A stretch of DNA of 64,000 bases, taken from Thalassotalea euphylliae. Its GTDB lineage: Bacteria; Pseudomonadota; Gammaproteobacteria; Enterobacterales; Alteromonadaceae. Below the pieces are notes generated by a model. The model had not been told where the DNA came from. It did no database searches and saw only the letters and a list, made by a program, of their open reading frames with translations. The first letter of the stretch is position 1. The number at the start of each line of letters is the position of its first letter. Below, one piece after another: positions 18,291 to 26,660 of this stretch. Made by a program: the position numbers and the translations under genes. The stretch lies in contig NZ_QUOU01000001.1 in the NCBI RefSeq assembly GCF_003390335.1, positions 2,728,001 through 2,792,000 of the forward strand. The letters run 5' to 3'.

Positions 18291-18800
18291 ATGACCATTA
18301 AAAAGCGTCAAATACTGATAGTGGTAAGCTGGGTGCTTATCACTATCATCAGTTTTGCCTATCTGATCAATAAACGCGTGGTTGAATTTGACCCGAATCG
18401 CTTCTTAGTCGCCCTATCCCATCAAGAAGTGTTAGCTAACTGGCAGAAAACGCCTGAATTTAAAACAAGTGAGCGTGCTATCGTTCATTTTCAGCAAGCG
18501 GGTTGCCACTGTAATACGGTTAGCGAACGCCATATTAACGCCATTAACAAACAAGCTATTAATGACAACTTTGCCATTAAGCAGCTGACACTTACAGGGC
18601 AACTTCAAGCCCTTGTGCCATCAACACCAGCAGTGGCAATTATCGACAAGGGGCAATTGGTGTACTTTGGCCCCTATGGTGAAGGTATCGCCTGTTCGCA
18701 AACCAATGGTTTTGCCCAAACGGTGTTAAGTAACCTACAAAAAGGCTATGCCGCTAACCTAGTGGTGAGTGATGCTAAAGGCTGTTATTGCCACAGCTAA
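18291..18800 (+). CDS. DUF6436-like membrane-anchored protein, thioredoxin-like
   Basis: An N-terminal basic segment and one membrane helix (RQILIVVSWVLITIISFAYLI) are followed by about 140 residues outside the membrane. That part contains a paired-cysteine site, AIVHFQQAGCHCNTVSERH, in the place where thioredoxin folds carry CxxC, and later IACSQTNGF and a C-terminal KGCYCHS. The strand VAIIDKGQLVYFGPYGEG resembles a thioredoxin-fold cis-Pro region, with Pro in VPSTPAVAIID. I chose ATG 18291; a GTG at 18276 is also in frame. It is likely co-transcribed with the chemoreceptor. The DUF6436 name is from memory of such proteins and is not verified. Confidence 0.6.
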   Translation: MTIKKRQILIVVSWVLITIISFAYLINKRVVEFDPNRFLVALSHQEVLANWQKTPEFKTSERAIVHFQQAGCHCNTVSERHINAINKQAINDNFAIKQLTLTGQLQALVPSTPAVAIIDKGQLVYFGPYGEGIACSQTNGFAQTVLSNLQKGYAANLVVSDAKGCYCHS

Positions 18801-18835
18801 ACACAAGCTTAATATCACACTAAATGATTTGGCCT

Positions 18836-19186
18836 TTAGTTGTTTGAAAATTGCATCGCTGAATTAAAGCAGAATACCGGCTCTAAGTCTTCATAAGGCT
18901 CTGGCAACCAACACTTGGTTTTAAAGTCATCATATACTTGGCGAAAAGGTGTTAGCGATAGCTCGCTTTCATCCACCATAATTGTTGAAAAGTCTTCTGA
19001 TTTAATCACAATGTAGAGAAAATCTGCCTTGTCAGTTTGTTCAATAAAAATAGAGTCCCAAAAGTAGCCTTTTTGTGACATTTCATCACGAGGATGGGCT
19101 ATGTTTTCTCGCATATAAGCAACTAAGCTGTCTAAATCTGCTCTCGATCCCGCTTTCAGCTTTATTTTTAACAATTTAGATTCCAT
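18836..19186 (-). CDS. Unknown cytoplasmic protein, DUF6176-like
   Basis: This 116-residue protein opens KLLKIKLKAGSRADLDSLVAYM and contains a beta strand pair (SIFIEQTDKADFLYIVIKSEDF) and the aromatic FRQVYDDFKTKCW. The KIKLKPG..-like opening and ferredoxin-like alternation recall DUF6176, a small family of unknown role. It overlaps the upstream membrane-protein gene by 11 bp, so the two are probably translated together. No catalytic motif can be named. Confidence 0.55.
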   Translation of the reverse strand: MESKLLKIKLKAGSRADLDSLVAYMRENIAHPRDEMSQKGYFWDSIFIEQTDKADFLYIVIKSEDFSTIMVDESELSLTPFRQVYDDFKTKCWLPEPYEDLEPVFCFNSAMQFSNN

Positions 19187-19448
19187 CTCTCTTTCCTATT
19201 ATTTTGCGCACTAGCTTAGAAATACAAAACGCAACTGTGACGCCGATAAAGAAATACAAGGCAACAAGATAAGTGTGATAACTTGCCACATATATTTCTT
19301 GATTTGCCAATACACACTGGCCTGTTTCATAGCTAAAGGCACCACCGTTATCCAAGCAGTCATCGACAATGGTAAGATTAACTAGAAAAGCGATCACAAT
19401 CACGCTGGCAATCACGCCAATAAAATGGGGAATCGTGTTTTTATTCAT
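19176..19448 (-). CDS. Unknown small membrane protein with two helices
   Basis: The 90-residue product has an N-terminal helix (FIGVIASVIVIAFLVNLTIV) and a second near residues 58-78 (LVALYFFIGVTVAFCISKLV), with a short external loop holding two cysteines (DDCLDNGGAF and GQCVLA) that could form a disulfide. A basic C-terminal tail follows. Its end overlaps the start of the 116-residue neighbour, making a two-gene unit. No family recognised. Confidence 0.6.
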   Translation of the reverse strand: MNKNTIPHFIGVIASVIVIAFLVNLTIVDDCLDNGGAFSYETGQCVLANQEIYVASYHTYLVALYFFIGVTVAFCISKLVRKIIGKRDGI

Positions 19449-19576
19449 AAATTTGGTGAGCTAGTAGCGTTCTTATCGTTTTACAGAAAAATAAAGCACT
19501 ATGCTTGTGCGTTTATTTAGCTTTGTCTCATTTTGCCTAACTGAGTTAATTCAAGCATTTTACAGCATATCGCTGG

Positions 19577-20752
19577 TCAATCTGACTGTAAATGATATTT
19601 ACGCACTAAGGCTTCTTGTTTACTTGGCAAGATATTAATCTCATCAAGCTTTTGCCCAGTTACTGCAACTAAGCGTTTATCCATAACTTTAAACCACAGC
19701 CATGGGATAAAAGCGACAATATACATCCCAAAGTACCCATTGGGCAATGAGGGTAAATCGTCAAAGTGTCTTAGCGACTGGTAACTGCGCGCGGCATTGG
19801 CATGATGATCAGAGTGGCGTTGTAAATGAAACAATGCCCAATTAGAAAAAATGTGGTTACTGTTCCAACTGTGTTTCGGCTGAGGCTTTTCATAACGACC
19901 TGAGGCCAGCTTTTTACGCTTGAGCCCATAGTGTTCAATATAATTTGCTGTGGTAAGTTGCCACATCGACCAAAACGCCGAAATGAGCAAATACGGGATA
20001 ACCGACGTCCCCAGCCAAATAGCCATTGCCAAATAACAGCCAATTGTCATTGCCATGGTTTGAATAAACTCATTTTGCATTGTCCATGGCGACCGCCCTT
20101 TTTTGAGGAACCTTGTTTTCTCAACTTGATATGCCCGTAAAAAACCACCCGGTAATTCACGCAATGCAAACCGATAAATACTCTCGCCCATTTTTGCCGA
20201 AGCAGGATCTTCTGGCGTTGCCACGTGTTTGTGATGGCCGCGATTATGCTCAATAAAAAAGTGGCCGTAGGCCGCTGGTGCCAACACAACTTTGGCCATC
20301 CAACGATCAAATTTGTAGCGCTTATGACCAAGTTCATGACCAATATTTAATCCGTGGCCGCCTATATACCCCGACAGTAATGCCGCCGCTATATAGCCCA
20401 TAGGTGACAGCTCATAATTGGCCACAAACCAGCCTAAAAAGACAAAGGTCATTAACACTAAAGGCACGTGCAGCAAGGTAATAATGCGATAGTAAACATC
20501 GGCCTCAAGTTGCTCAATAACTGACTCGGGCGGGTTACTTGTGTCCTCACCTAATAGCATATCTAGCAACGGGAACAGCACATACCATATCGGCAGATAG
20601 AGCCACAAAAGCCACTCACTGCCAAATTCGATAAACAGTACAGGGCCAGCAACGGCAATTATTGGTGTTAGCAGTGAAAGCAGCCACATGTAGCGCTTTT
20701 TATCGATATAAACTTCGCCATTTTCAGCAATAAAGGTGTGTCCTAAGTGCAT
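19577..20752 (-). CDS. alkB: Alkane 1-monooxygenase
   Basis: The 391-residue protein should be the membrane di-iron enzyme that hydroxylates medium-chain alkanes at the terminal carbon, using electrons from rubredoxin. The histidine boxes are clear: HELGHK near residue 139, EHNRGHHKHVATPEDPASAK near 168, and LQRHSDHHANAARSYQSLR near 312. The NYIEHYGL signature of AlkB lies near 271. Six hydrophobic helices are visible. No rubredoxin or rubredoxin reductase gene is in the window. An AraC-type regulator is encoded divergently, the usual arrangement for alkane-responsive control. Use by the cell for hydrocarbon growth is inferred from the family. Confidence 0.93.
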   Translation of the reverse strand: MHLGHTFIAENGEVYIDKKRYMWLLSLLTPIIAVAGPVLFIEFGSEWLLWLYLPIWYVLFPLLDMLLGEDTSNPPESVIEQLEADVYYRIITLLHVPLVLMTFVFLGWFVANYELSPMGYIAAALLSGYIGGHGLNIGHELGHKRYKFDRWMAKVVLAPAAYGHFFIEHNRGHHKHVATPEDPASAKMGESIYRFALRELPGGFLRAYQVEKTRFLKKGRSPWTMQNEFIQTMAMTIGCYLAMAIWLGTSVIPYLLISAFWSMWQLTTANYIEHYGLKRKKLASGRYEKPQPKHSWNSNHIFSNWALFHLQRHSDHHANAARSYQSLRHFDDLPSLPNGYFGMYIVAFIPWLWFKVMDKRLVAVTGQKLDEINILPSKQEALVRKYHLQSD

Positions 20753-20940
20753 GCCCTGCTCACTTATTGCGTTATTATTGTCGTTGCACTATCAAACACC
20801 ATTGCTGCTCATAAAATAACCGTTGAAATTCACCGATAATCGTCATATTTTGTCAATACTGTGACAACGGCTCAGCGAGTACCAGATCAATTCGATTATC
20901 GATAAAAGCGCAGGAAGTGGCTCTGCAATGACAGGTTGCA

Positions 20941-21990
20941 ATGACAGGTGATATTGACAAACTGCACCGCGAAAATTGGTGGTTACAGCCATCAATACAC
21001 CCTAGCTATGCCAGAATTTTATGCGCCTACATTAAAAATAATGGTTTTGCTATCGAGCGCTTACTTATCGGCAGTACGCTTACCTGGCAAACTCTGCTCG
21101 AGCAGCAACGCTTTATCAGTTTTGAACAGTTTCGGCGCCTTGTGTTAAATGCCCTCGCTATCATGCAAAAGCCTTGGCTTGGCCTTGAAGTTGCGCGTTT
21201 ACTGCCAGTTTCAGTGCACGGTTCATTGGGTTATGGCGCAGTTACCGCACCAACGGTGAAAAGTGCGTTTAAGCTAATTGAGCAAGCCATGGCAACGCGT
21301 ATTACCTTGTTTAATTTTGAATATCAGGCAACTGATTTTGGCGCGCGCTTCACTATCCATGAACGGTCACCACTACAAGAACTTACGCAAGTGATGTATC
21401 CGATGTTGCTCGGTTCATTCTGCGATATCGTGGAAAAAACGACAGGTAAGAAAGCAGCAAGTATTCCGGTGTCATTGCCATATGCCAAACCCGAGTGGTC
21501 AGCGAAATACCGCGAGTTCTTTCCTGAGTTTGACTACACATTTAGCAGCGAGCATTTTTTTGTTGAAATACCTCACCAATTACTCAACACCCACTCACTC
21601 ACCGCCGACGATTACGCCTACCGTAACGCACTGCGTGAATGCCATCAATTAATTGCAATTCGTGAGCAAGGCGGCGCCTTGTCCGAGCGCATTAAAACTC
21701 ATTTATTTAGCGCTAACGTGCTTTGTAGCTCGCAAGCACAAGTCGCCAGTGCCATGGGGATGTCAGTGAGTACCTTGATCAGAAAGCTGAAAAGTGAACA
21801 TACCAGCTTTCAAGCGCTGCTCAATGAAGTCAGAGCAGAGCTAGCTTGCTGGCAATTGCAAAATAGTAAAGCGTCCATTGAAAGTATCGCCGAAGCGGTT
21901 GGTTTTATCGATACGTCCAATTTTTCGCGAGTATTTAAAGGCTGGATGGGCTGTACACCATCACAATTTCGGCGGCTACATGTGAGTTAG
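20941..21990 (+). CDS. AraC-family transcriptional regulator
   Basis: This 349-residue regulator has an N-terminal ligand-binding region of the 'Arabinose_bd' type (about 20-210; LGLEVARLLPVSVHGSLGYG) and a C-terminal pair of helix-turn-helices (about 245-345; VASAMGMSVSTLIRKLKSEHTSF and SIESIAEAVGFIDTSNFSRVFKGWMGCTPSQFRR). The second is the AraC signature. It is transcribed away from alkB across a 188-bp gap, so it is the probable activator of alkB, like AlkS or OruR-type regulators. A small direct repeat (CAATGACAGGT twice) spans the start codon, so one of two nearby ATGs could be used, but only 20941 is in frame. Confidence 0.88.
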   Translation: MTGDIDKLHRENWWLQPSIHPSYARILCAYIKNNGFAIERLLIGSTLTWQTLLEQQRFISFEQFRRLVLNALAIMQKPWLGLEVARLLPVSVHGSLGYGAVTAPTVKSAFKLIEQAMATRITLFNFEYQATDFGARFTIHERSPLQELTQVMYPMLLGSFCDIVEKTTGKKAASIPVSLPYAKPEWSAKYREFFPEFDYTFSSEHFFVEIPHQLLNTHSLTADDYAYRNALRECHQLIAIREQGGALSERIKTHLFSANVLCSSQAQVASAMGMSVSTLIRKLKSEHTSFQALLNEVRAELACWQLQNSKASIESIAEAVGFIDTSNFSRVFKGWMGCTPSQFRRLHVS

Positions 21991-22003
21991 CGTGAAGTTG
22001 TCA

Positions 22004-22252
22004 TTACGCTGCGCCAGCCATTTTATAGAGAAATAAGAAAAAACTGCCAAAGAGTACAACCGCCAATATCACTAAAATAGTCAGTGTTTTTGACTGTAAC
22101 ATAGACTCAAACAAAGCAAACTCGGTTTGCATTCTGATAAGATCCATTGGATCGTTTGATTCTTTTAACCTTGGTTTTCCGCCTTTGCATTCAGGTTTTA
22201 GATCAGATTTATGCGCAGCTTTTTTTTGTTGATTGTGTGCTTGCTTGCTCAT
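22004..22252 (-). CDS. Small C-terminally anchored membrane protein
   Basis: The start is the ATG at 22252, preceded by GGAGAG at correct spacing. The 82-residue product is a basic, hydrophilic N-terminal region (many Lys, Gln) with one helix near the end (TLTILVILAVVLFGSFFLFLYKM). That makes it a likely tail-anchored protein of the inner membrane facing the cytoplasm. It converges on the AraC gene. I do not recognise the family. Confidence 0.55.
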   Translation of the reverse strand: MSKQAHNQQKKAAHKSDLKPECKGGKPRLKESNDPMDLIRMQTEFALFESMLQSKTLTILVILAVVLFGSFFLFLYKMAGAA

Positions 22253-22429
22253 TTTTACTCTCCATTTTTTCAACAGAAGTTATTCCATCTTTCTGACTTT
22301 ATTTTTCCTTCCATTATGCACTAAGCCACTCAGTTTTATAGTGTTTTTCATTTAAACCCAACATTGAAAAAATCGCTAGCGCAACAACGTTCTCACACGC
22401 GCCAGTAAATTCGCTCAATTTACACAAGC

Positions 22430-22447
22430 TGTAAAAGCTAATTTACA
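22430..22447. promoter_or_regulatory. TyrR/PhhR-type box upstream of the hmg operon
   Basis: TGTAAA-N6-TTTACA occurs exactly, extended to GCTGTAAA / TTTACAGC (22428-22449). This is the consensus of TyrR and PhhR boxes, regulators that respond to aromatic amino acids. The downstream genes break down a tyrosine product, which supports the reading. Confidence 0.75.
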
Positions 22448-22482
22448 GCATCAAAAGCTCGCAAACGGCCTATCACTTCCAC

Positions 22483-22502
22483 TTAGTAACATTTGTTACT
22501 AA
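22483..22502. promoter_or_regulatory. Palindromic operator candidate for the MarR-type regulator
   Basis: TTAGTAACA and TGTTACTAA form a perfect 9-bp inverted repeat with a 2-bp spacer. Length and symmetry fit a MarR-family dimer. It lies 80 bp before the MarR gene, so autoregulation and control of hmgA-fahA-maiA is the simplest reading. Confidence 0.6.
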
Positions 22503-22581
22503 CATTCAATAACGACTTTAATTTTCGCCTTGTGCACTTTTTAAAGCGAGTAACAATGCCGAACAACAGTAGTTTGTAAAA

Positions 22582-23097
22582 ATGTCCAATAGCAATATAA
22601 AACCACTCGATCTTAGAGCGTTTTTTCCATATCAATTATCGATTTTACAAAGCCATGTAAGTGATCATGTTGGCGCATTTTATCGTCAAGCATTTGGTAT
22701 GACGCGCAATGAATGGCGAATACTGGCGGTACTGGCAATGCACATCGATGGAGATAACAAGGCGCATATTTCAGCGAAAGACATTTGTACTTTTACCAAA
22801 TTGGCAAAAATGCCGGTCAGTCGCGCGCTCAAACAATTAGAGGCAGCCAACCTTGTCGCACGTCAGCAAAGTACTAGCGACATGCGTTTCACACACTTTA
22901 CCCTGAAAGCAAAAGGCGTTGCTCGCTATCAAGCAATCGTACCGAAAGTTCGAGTAGCCGAGCAGCAAATATTGCAGTTACTCACCAGTGAAGAGCAGGC
23001 ACAGTTAAAAATACTGACTGAAAAGCTGCTGCAAAAAATGTCTATCGAGCTGCCGCAAACAGCAACCGACAAAACAACTAACTCAAAAACAGATTAA
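22582..23097 (+). CDS. MarR-family regulator, probably of homogentisate degradation (HmgR-like)
   Basis: This 171-residue protein carries a MarR winged helix-turn-helix (MTRNEWRILAVLAM, then KDICTFTKLAKMPVSRALKQLEAANLVARQQSTSDMRFTHFTLKAKG) flanked by dimerisation helices. It is the first gene of a run MarR-hmgA-fahA-maiA with a 26-bp gap to hmgA. Such regulators repress homogentisate genes and release DNA when an intermediate binds. The palindrome at 22483-22502 is the likely site. The link to the pathway is by position. Confidence 0.85.
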   Translation: MSNSNIKPLDLRAFFPYQLSILQSHVSDHVGAFYRQAFGMTRNEWRILAVLAMHIDGDNKAHISAKDICTFTKLAKMPVSRALKQLEAANLVARQQSTSDMRFTHFTLKAKGVARYQAIVPKVRVAEQQILQLLTSEEQAQLKILTEKLLQKMSIELPQTATDKTTNSKTD

Positions 23098-23123
23098 AAA
23101 ATAAAAACAACAAGCGATTCACC

Positions 23124-24458
23124 ATGGGGACCATGATGGCGACACAACTCGATAAAGCAATACCTGACGAGCTAAGCTACCTTTCAGGTTTTGGCAATGA
23201 ACATGAAACAGAAGCCTTGCCCAATGCCCTGCCGAAAGGTCAATTTAGCCCGCAAAAGGTCAAGTATGGCTTATATGCCGAGCAATTTAATAGCACCGCA
23301 TTTACTGCACCGCGCGATAAAAACCGCCGCACTTGGACGTACCGTATTCGCCCTTCCATTGCCATGGGCGACTTTACCCCAATCGACAACGGCTTAATTC
23401 GCACCGCGCCAATCACTGAAGTCGCAGCCCCGCCCAATGTGATGCGTTGGGATGCGCTGCCGATACCCAGTAAACCAACGGATTTTATTGATGGCTTAAC
23501 CACGATTGCCGCTAATGGCGATGCCAATACACAAACGGGCATTGGCATTCATGTTTACAGCGTGAATACCGATATGGATAAGCGCTTTTTCTACAACGCC
23601 GATGGTGAGCTGCTTATTGTCCCTCAGCAGGGACAATTGCTGGCTTATACCGAACTAGGCAAATTGCTAGTCAAACCCGGTGACATTCTCGTTATTCCGC
23701 GTGGCATTAAATTTAAAATTATCCTGCCAGAAGGCAATGCCCGTGGCTATATATGTGAAAATTACGGTGCGCCGCTTGAACTGCCAGAGCGCGGCCCAGT
23801 GGGGGCTAACGGTTACGCCAATGAACGAGATTTTGAGTACCCGGTCGCTTGGTTTGAAGATATTGACGATAAATTCGAACTAGTGGCGAAATTTGCCGGT
23901 AACCTGTTTAGCGCCGAGCTTGATCATTCACCGCTAGATGTCGTTGCTTGGGTCGGTAATTCGGCTCCCTACAAATACGATTTAGCCAAGTTTAATACCA
24001 TCAATACCGTTAGTTATGATCACCCCGATCCATCAATATTTACCGTATTAACGTCACCTTCAGGCACGGCTGGCACCGCTAATGTCGATTTTGTTATCTT
24101 CCCGCCGCGCTGGATGGTCGCCGAAGAGACCTTCCGACCGCCCTACTATCACCGCAATATTATGAGCGAATTTATGGGGCTGATTGAAGGGGTTTACGAC
24201 GCGAAAGAAAAAGGCTTTGCACCCGGCGGCATGAGTTTACATAACTGCATGACACCACATGGCCCAGAAGCTGATGTCTTCGAAGCAGCATCGAATGCAA
24301 AGCTTGAACCTAAGCGTTATGAAAACACCTTGGCCTTTATGTTTGAGTCGCGCTACGTCATCGCACCGACTAAATTCGCGTTGGAAACACCAGCCAAACA
24401 AAACGATTACTTAGACTGCTGGCAAGGGCTGAAAAAGTTTTATACTGGCCAAGCTTAA
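23124..24458 (+). CDS. hmgA: Homogentisate 1,2-dioxygenase
   Basis: At 444 residues it has the usual length. It opens the ring of homogentisate to maleylacetoacetate using Fe(II) and O2. Family stretches include YLSGFGNEHETEALPNALP at the N-terminus, RTWTYRIRPS, GQLLAYTELGKLLVKPGDILVIPRG, the iron-site region FPPRWMVAEETFRPPYYHRN (His and Glu ligands) and GGMSLHNCMTPHGPEADVFE. The start MGTMMATQLDK has several possible ATGs; the first is kept. It is followed by the next two enzymes of the same pathway. Confidence 0.97.
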   Translation: MGTMMATQLDKAIPDELSYLSGFGNEHETEALPNALPKGQFSPQKVKYGLYAEQFNSTAFTAPRDKNRRTWTYRIRPSIAMGDFTPIDNGLIRTAPITEVAAPPNVMRWDALPIPSKPTDFIDGLTTIAANGDANTQTGIGIHVYSVNTDMDKRFFYNADGELLIVPQQGQLLAYTELGKLLVKPGDILVIPRGIKFKIILPEGNARGYICENYGAPLELPERGPVGANGYANERDFEYPVAWFEDIDDKFELVAKFAGNLFSAELDHSPLDVVAWVGNSAPYKYDLAKFNTINTVSYDHPDPSIFTVLTSPSGTAGTANVDFVIFPPRWMVAEETFRPPYYHRNIMSEFMGLIEGVYDAKEKGFAPGGMSLHNCMTPHGPEADVFEAASNAKLEPKRYENTLAFMFESRYVIAPTKFALETPAKQNDYLDCWQGLKKFYTGQA

Positions 24459-24517
24459 CTTTGCTAACAGATACAAATTAATTACCACATCACTCTTAGA
24501 GTAAATAGAGCAGAAAA

Positions 24518-25840
24518 ATGAGCCAATTAAACGAAACACATGATATTGCGTTAACCAGTTGGGTTGAAGCTGCGAATAGCGGCAGTACCGACTTTCCTAT
24601 TCAAAACTTGCCGTTTGCCAGTTTTAGAACATCAGGCACGGAACAAGCCTATCGCGGCGGCGTTGCCATTGGCGATCAGATTGTCGACCTTGCCGCATTA
24701 GCCGAACTGGGCATCTTCTCTGGCATTGCTCAGCAAGCACTAATTGTTGCGGCAAAACCACAACTCAACGAGTTTATGGCTATGGGTAAAAATGCTTGGA
24801 GCGCCTTGCGTTTAGCACTATCAAAAGCCCTGCGCTCAGGTGCCAGCGAGCAAAGCCAAGTGGAAGCTTGCTTAGTCGCTCAGCAAGAGGCGGAGTATCA
24901 GCTGCCTTGTCATATTCACGACTACACCGATTTCTACTCGTCAATTTACCATGCAACCGCGGTCGGTTCATTATTTCGACCAGATAATCCATTGCTGCCA
25001 AACTATAAATGGGTGCCCATTGGTTATCACGGCCGAGCCTCGAGCATTGATATTAGCGGCCAAACCTTCCCGCGCCCATGCGGACAAACCAAAGCACCCG
25101 ATGCCACTGAGCCAAGCTTTGGCCCTTGTAAACGCTTAGATTACGAAGTGGAAATGGGGATTTTTATTGGTCAAGGCAATCAGCTCGGCGAGCGCATTAG
25201 TATCGACAACGCCGAAGATCACGTATTCGGCCTTTGTTTGTTTAACGATTGGTCAGCACGCGACATTCAAGCATGGGAATACCAGCCGCTAGGGCCATTT
25301 TTAGCGAAAAGTTTTGCCTCCACCATTTCACCTTGGATTGTGACCACAGAAGCGTTAGCACCGTTTCGCGAGGCGTTCACTAGAAGTGAAGCTGATCCGC
25401 AGCCAATGGAATACTTGACCTCTGCGCAAAACTCAGCAGCAGGCCAATTTAATGTCACACTTGATTGTCTATTAAAAACGTCAAGTTCGGCCGAGGAAAA
25501 TCATGTGTCGACGTCCAACTTTAAACATTCTTATTGGACAGTGGCACAAATGGTGGCGCATCACAGCGTCAATGGGTGTAACTTGCAAGCGGGCGATTTA
25601 CTTGGCACTGGCACCCAATCAGGCCCAGAAAAAGCGGAAGCTGGCTCATTACTGGAACTCACTCATGGTGGCAAACAACCAATTACCTTAGCCAATGGCG
25701 AGTCACGCACTTTCTTGGCAGATGGTGATACCGTGATTATGCGTGGTTACTGTGAAAAAGCGGGTGCAAAGCGCATCGGTTTTGGTGAAGTAAGCAGTAC
25801 AATCTTGCCAGCAAAAGTGCCAGCCAACGTTAAAGTTTAA
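24518..25840 (+). CDS. fahA: Fumarylacetoacetase
   Basis: The 440-residue enzyme splits fumarylacetoacetate into fumarate and acetoacetate, the last step of tyrosine breakdown. Visible family segments are the short N-terminal SH3-like domain (residues about 25-115), DYTDFYSSIYHATAVGSLFRP, WVPIGYHGRASSID, RLDYEVEMGIFIGQGN (metal-binding Asp/Glu), FNDWSARDIQAWEYQPLGPFLAKSF and GDLLGTGTQSGPE. It lies 59 bp after hmgA. No anomaly seen. Confidence 0.96.
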   Translation: MSQLNETHDIALTSWVEAANSGSTDFPIQNLPFASFRTSGTEQAYRGGVAIGDQIVDLAALAELGIFSGIAQQALIVAAKPQLNEFMAMGKNAWSALRLALSKALRSGASEQSQVEACLVAQQEAEYQLPCHIHDYTDFYSSIYHATAVGSLFRPDNPLLPNYKWVPIGYHGRASSIDISGQTFPRPCGQTKAPDATEPSFGPCKRLDYEVEMGIFIGQGNQLGERISIDNAEDHVFGLCLFNDWSARDIQAWEYQPLGPFLAKSFASTISPWIVTTEALAPFREAFTRSEADPQPMEYLTSAQNSAAGQFNVTLDCLLKTSSSAEENHVSTSNFKHSYWTVAQMVAHHSVNGCNLQAGDLLGTGTQSGPEKAEAGSLLELTHGGKQPITLANGESRTFLADGDTVIMRGYCEKAGAKRIGFGEVSSTILPAKVPANVKV

Positions 25841-25857
25841 AAGAAAAGGAGCACCCT

Positions 25858-26511
25858 ATGGAGCTTTATTCTTATTTTCGTTCATCGGCAGCGTATCGAC
25901 TGCGTATTGCGCTTAATGTTAAAGGCATGAGCTATCAGCAGGTGTCCGTTAATTTGCTAAAAGGCGAGCACAAATTAGCGGATTATTTGGCTATTAACCC
26001 GCAAGGGCTAGTGCCTAGCCTAAAAACTGATGATGACGAAATGCTCAGCCAATCACCAGCAATTTTGGAGTGGATAGAGGAAACCTTTCCTGACACGCCA
26101 CTATTGCCCAGCAGTGCACTGGAGCGCGCAACTGTGCGCAGTTGGTGTAACCAAATCGCGTGCGATATTCACCCAATTTGCAACTTACGTGTACTTAATT
26201 ATGTTGCTGACGAGCTCGGTGGTGGCAACGAAGGAAAATTGGCTTGGCTGCATCACTGGATAACTACCGGCTTTAGTGCGTTAGAACAGCAGCTAGTGGA
26301 TGACCACAACCAGAACAAACGCCAAGGTAACTTTTGTTTTGGCACTCAGCTCACTCTAGCTGATATCTATTTAATACCACAGGTATTTAATGCACTGCGA
26401 TTTAATGTCGATATGGCTGCGTTTCCACGTATTATGGCGATTTATCAATACTGCAATACGTTACCCGCCTTTATTGATGCACAGCCAGCCAATCAACCAG
26501 ATGCTAGCTAG
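25858..26511 (+). CDS. maiA: Maleylacetoacetate isomerase
   Basis: This 217-residue zeta-class glutathione S-transferase isomerises maleylacetoacetate to fumarylacetoacetate with glutathione as cofactor. The signature YSYFRSSAAYRLRIALNVKG lies at residues 4-23, with the catalytic SSxxYR-type serine. QSPAILEWIEE and NPQGLVPSL mark the thioredoxin fold, and QIACDIHPICNLRVLNY and TLADIYLIPQVFNA mark the helical domain. It begins 17 bp after fahA, with a strong AAAAGGAG ribosome site, so the two are co-transcribed. Confidence 0.95.
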   Translation: MELYSYFRSSAAYRLRIALNVKGMSYQQVSVNLLKGEHKLADYLAINPQGLVPSLKTDDDEMLSQSPAILEWIEETFPDTPLLPSSALERATVRSWCNQIACDIHPICNLRVLNYVADELGGGNEGKLAWLHHWITTGFSALEQQLVDDHNQNKRQGNFCFGTQLTLADIYLIPQVFNALRFNVDMAAFPRIMAIYQYCNTLPAFIDAQPANQPDAS

Positions 26512-26528
26512 GATTATTGAAAAGCATA

Positions 26529-26561
26529 GCGCTGGCAACACTGTAAAAAGTTTGCCAGCGC
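26529..26561. terminator. Strong hairpin after maiA
   Basis: GCGCTGGCAA / TTGCCAGCGC is a perfect 10-bp stem with a 13-base loop, 18 bp past the maiA stop. It lacks a clean T-run on the plus strand, so it may act as a terminator or as an mRNA-protecting 3' hairpin. Confidence 0.55.
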
Positions 26562-26660
26562 GGTTTAATATCCTAATCACTCAACTCAATGCCTCAAAAA
26601 CTCCCTTTAACATACAGTAATGGCTATTATCCATATTTCGAATAGACGCGAAGCTGCCCA

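Larger units (their letters stand above)
22253..22581. other. Control region of the homogentisate operon
   Basis: There is no gene here. The stretch carries two perfect palindromes, at 22430-22447 (TyrR type) and 22483-22502, both upstream of the rightward MarR-hmgA-fahA-maiA genes. A CTTTTTAAAGCG stretch at about 22537-22550 and the leader lie between the second palindrome and the ATG at 22582. Confidence 0.6.
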
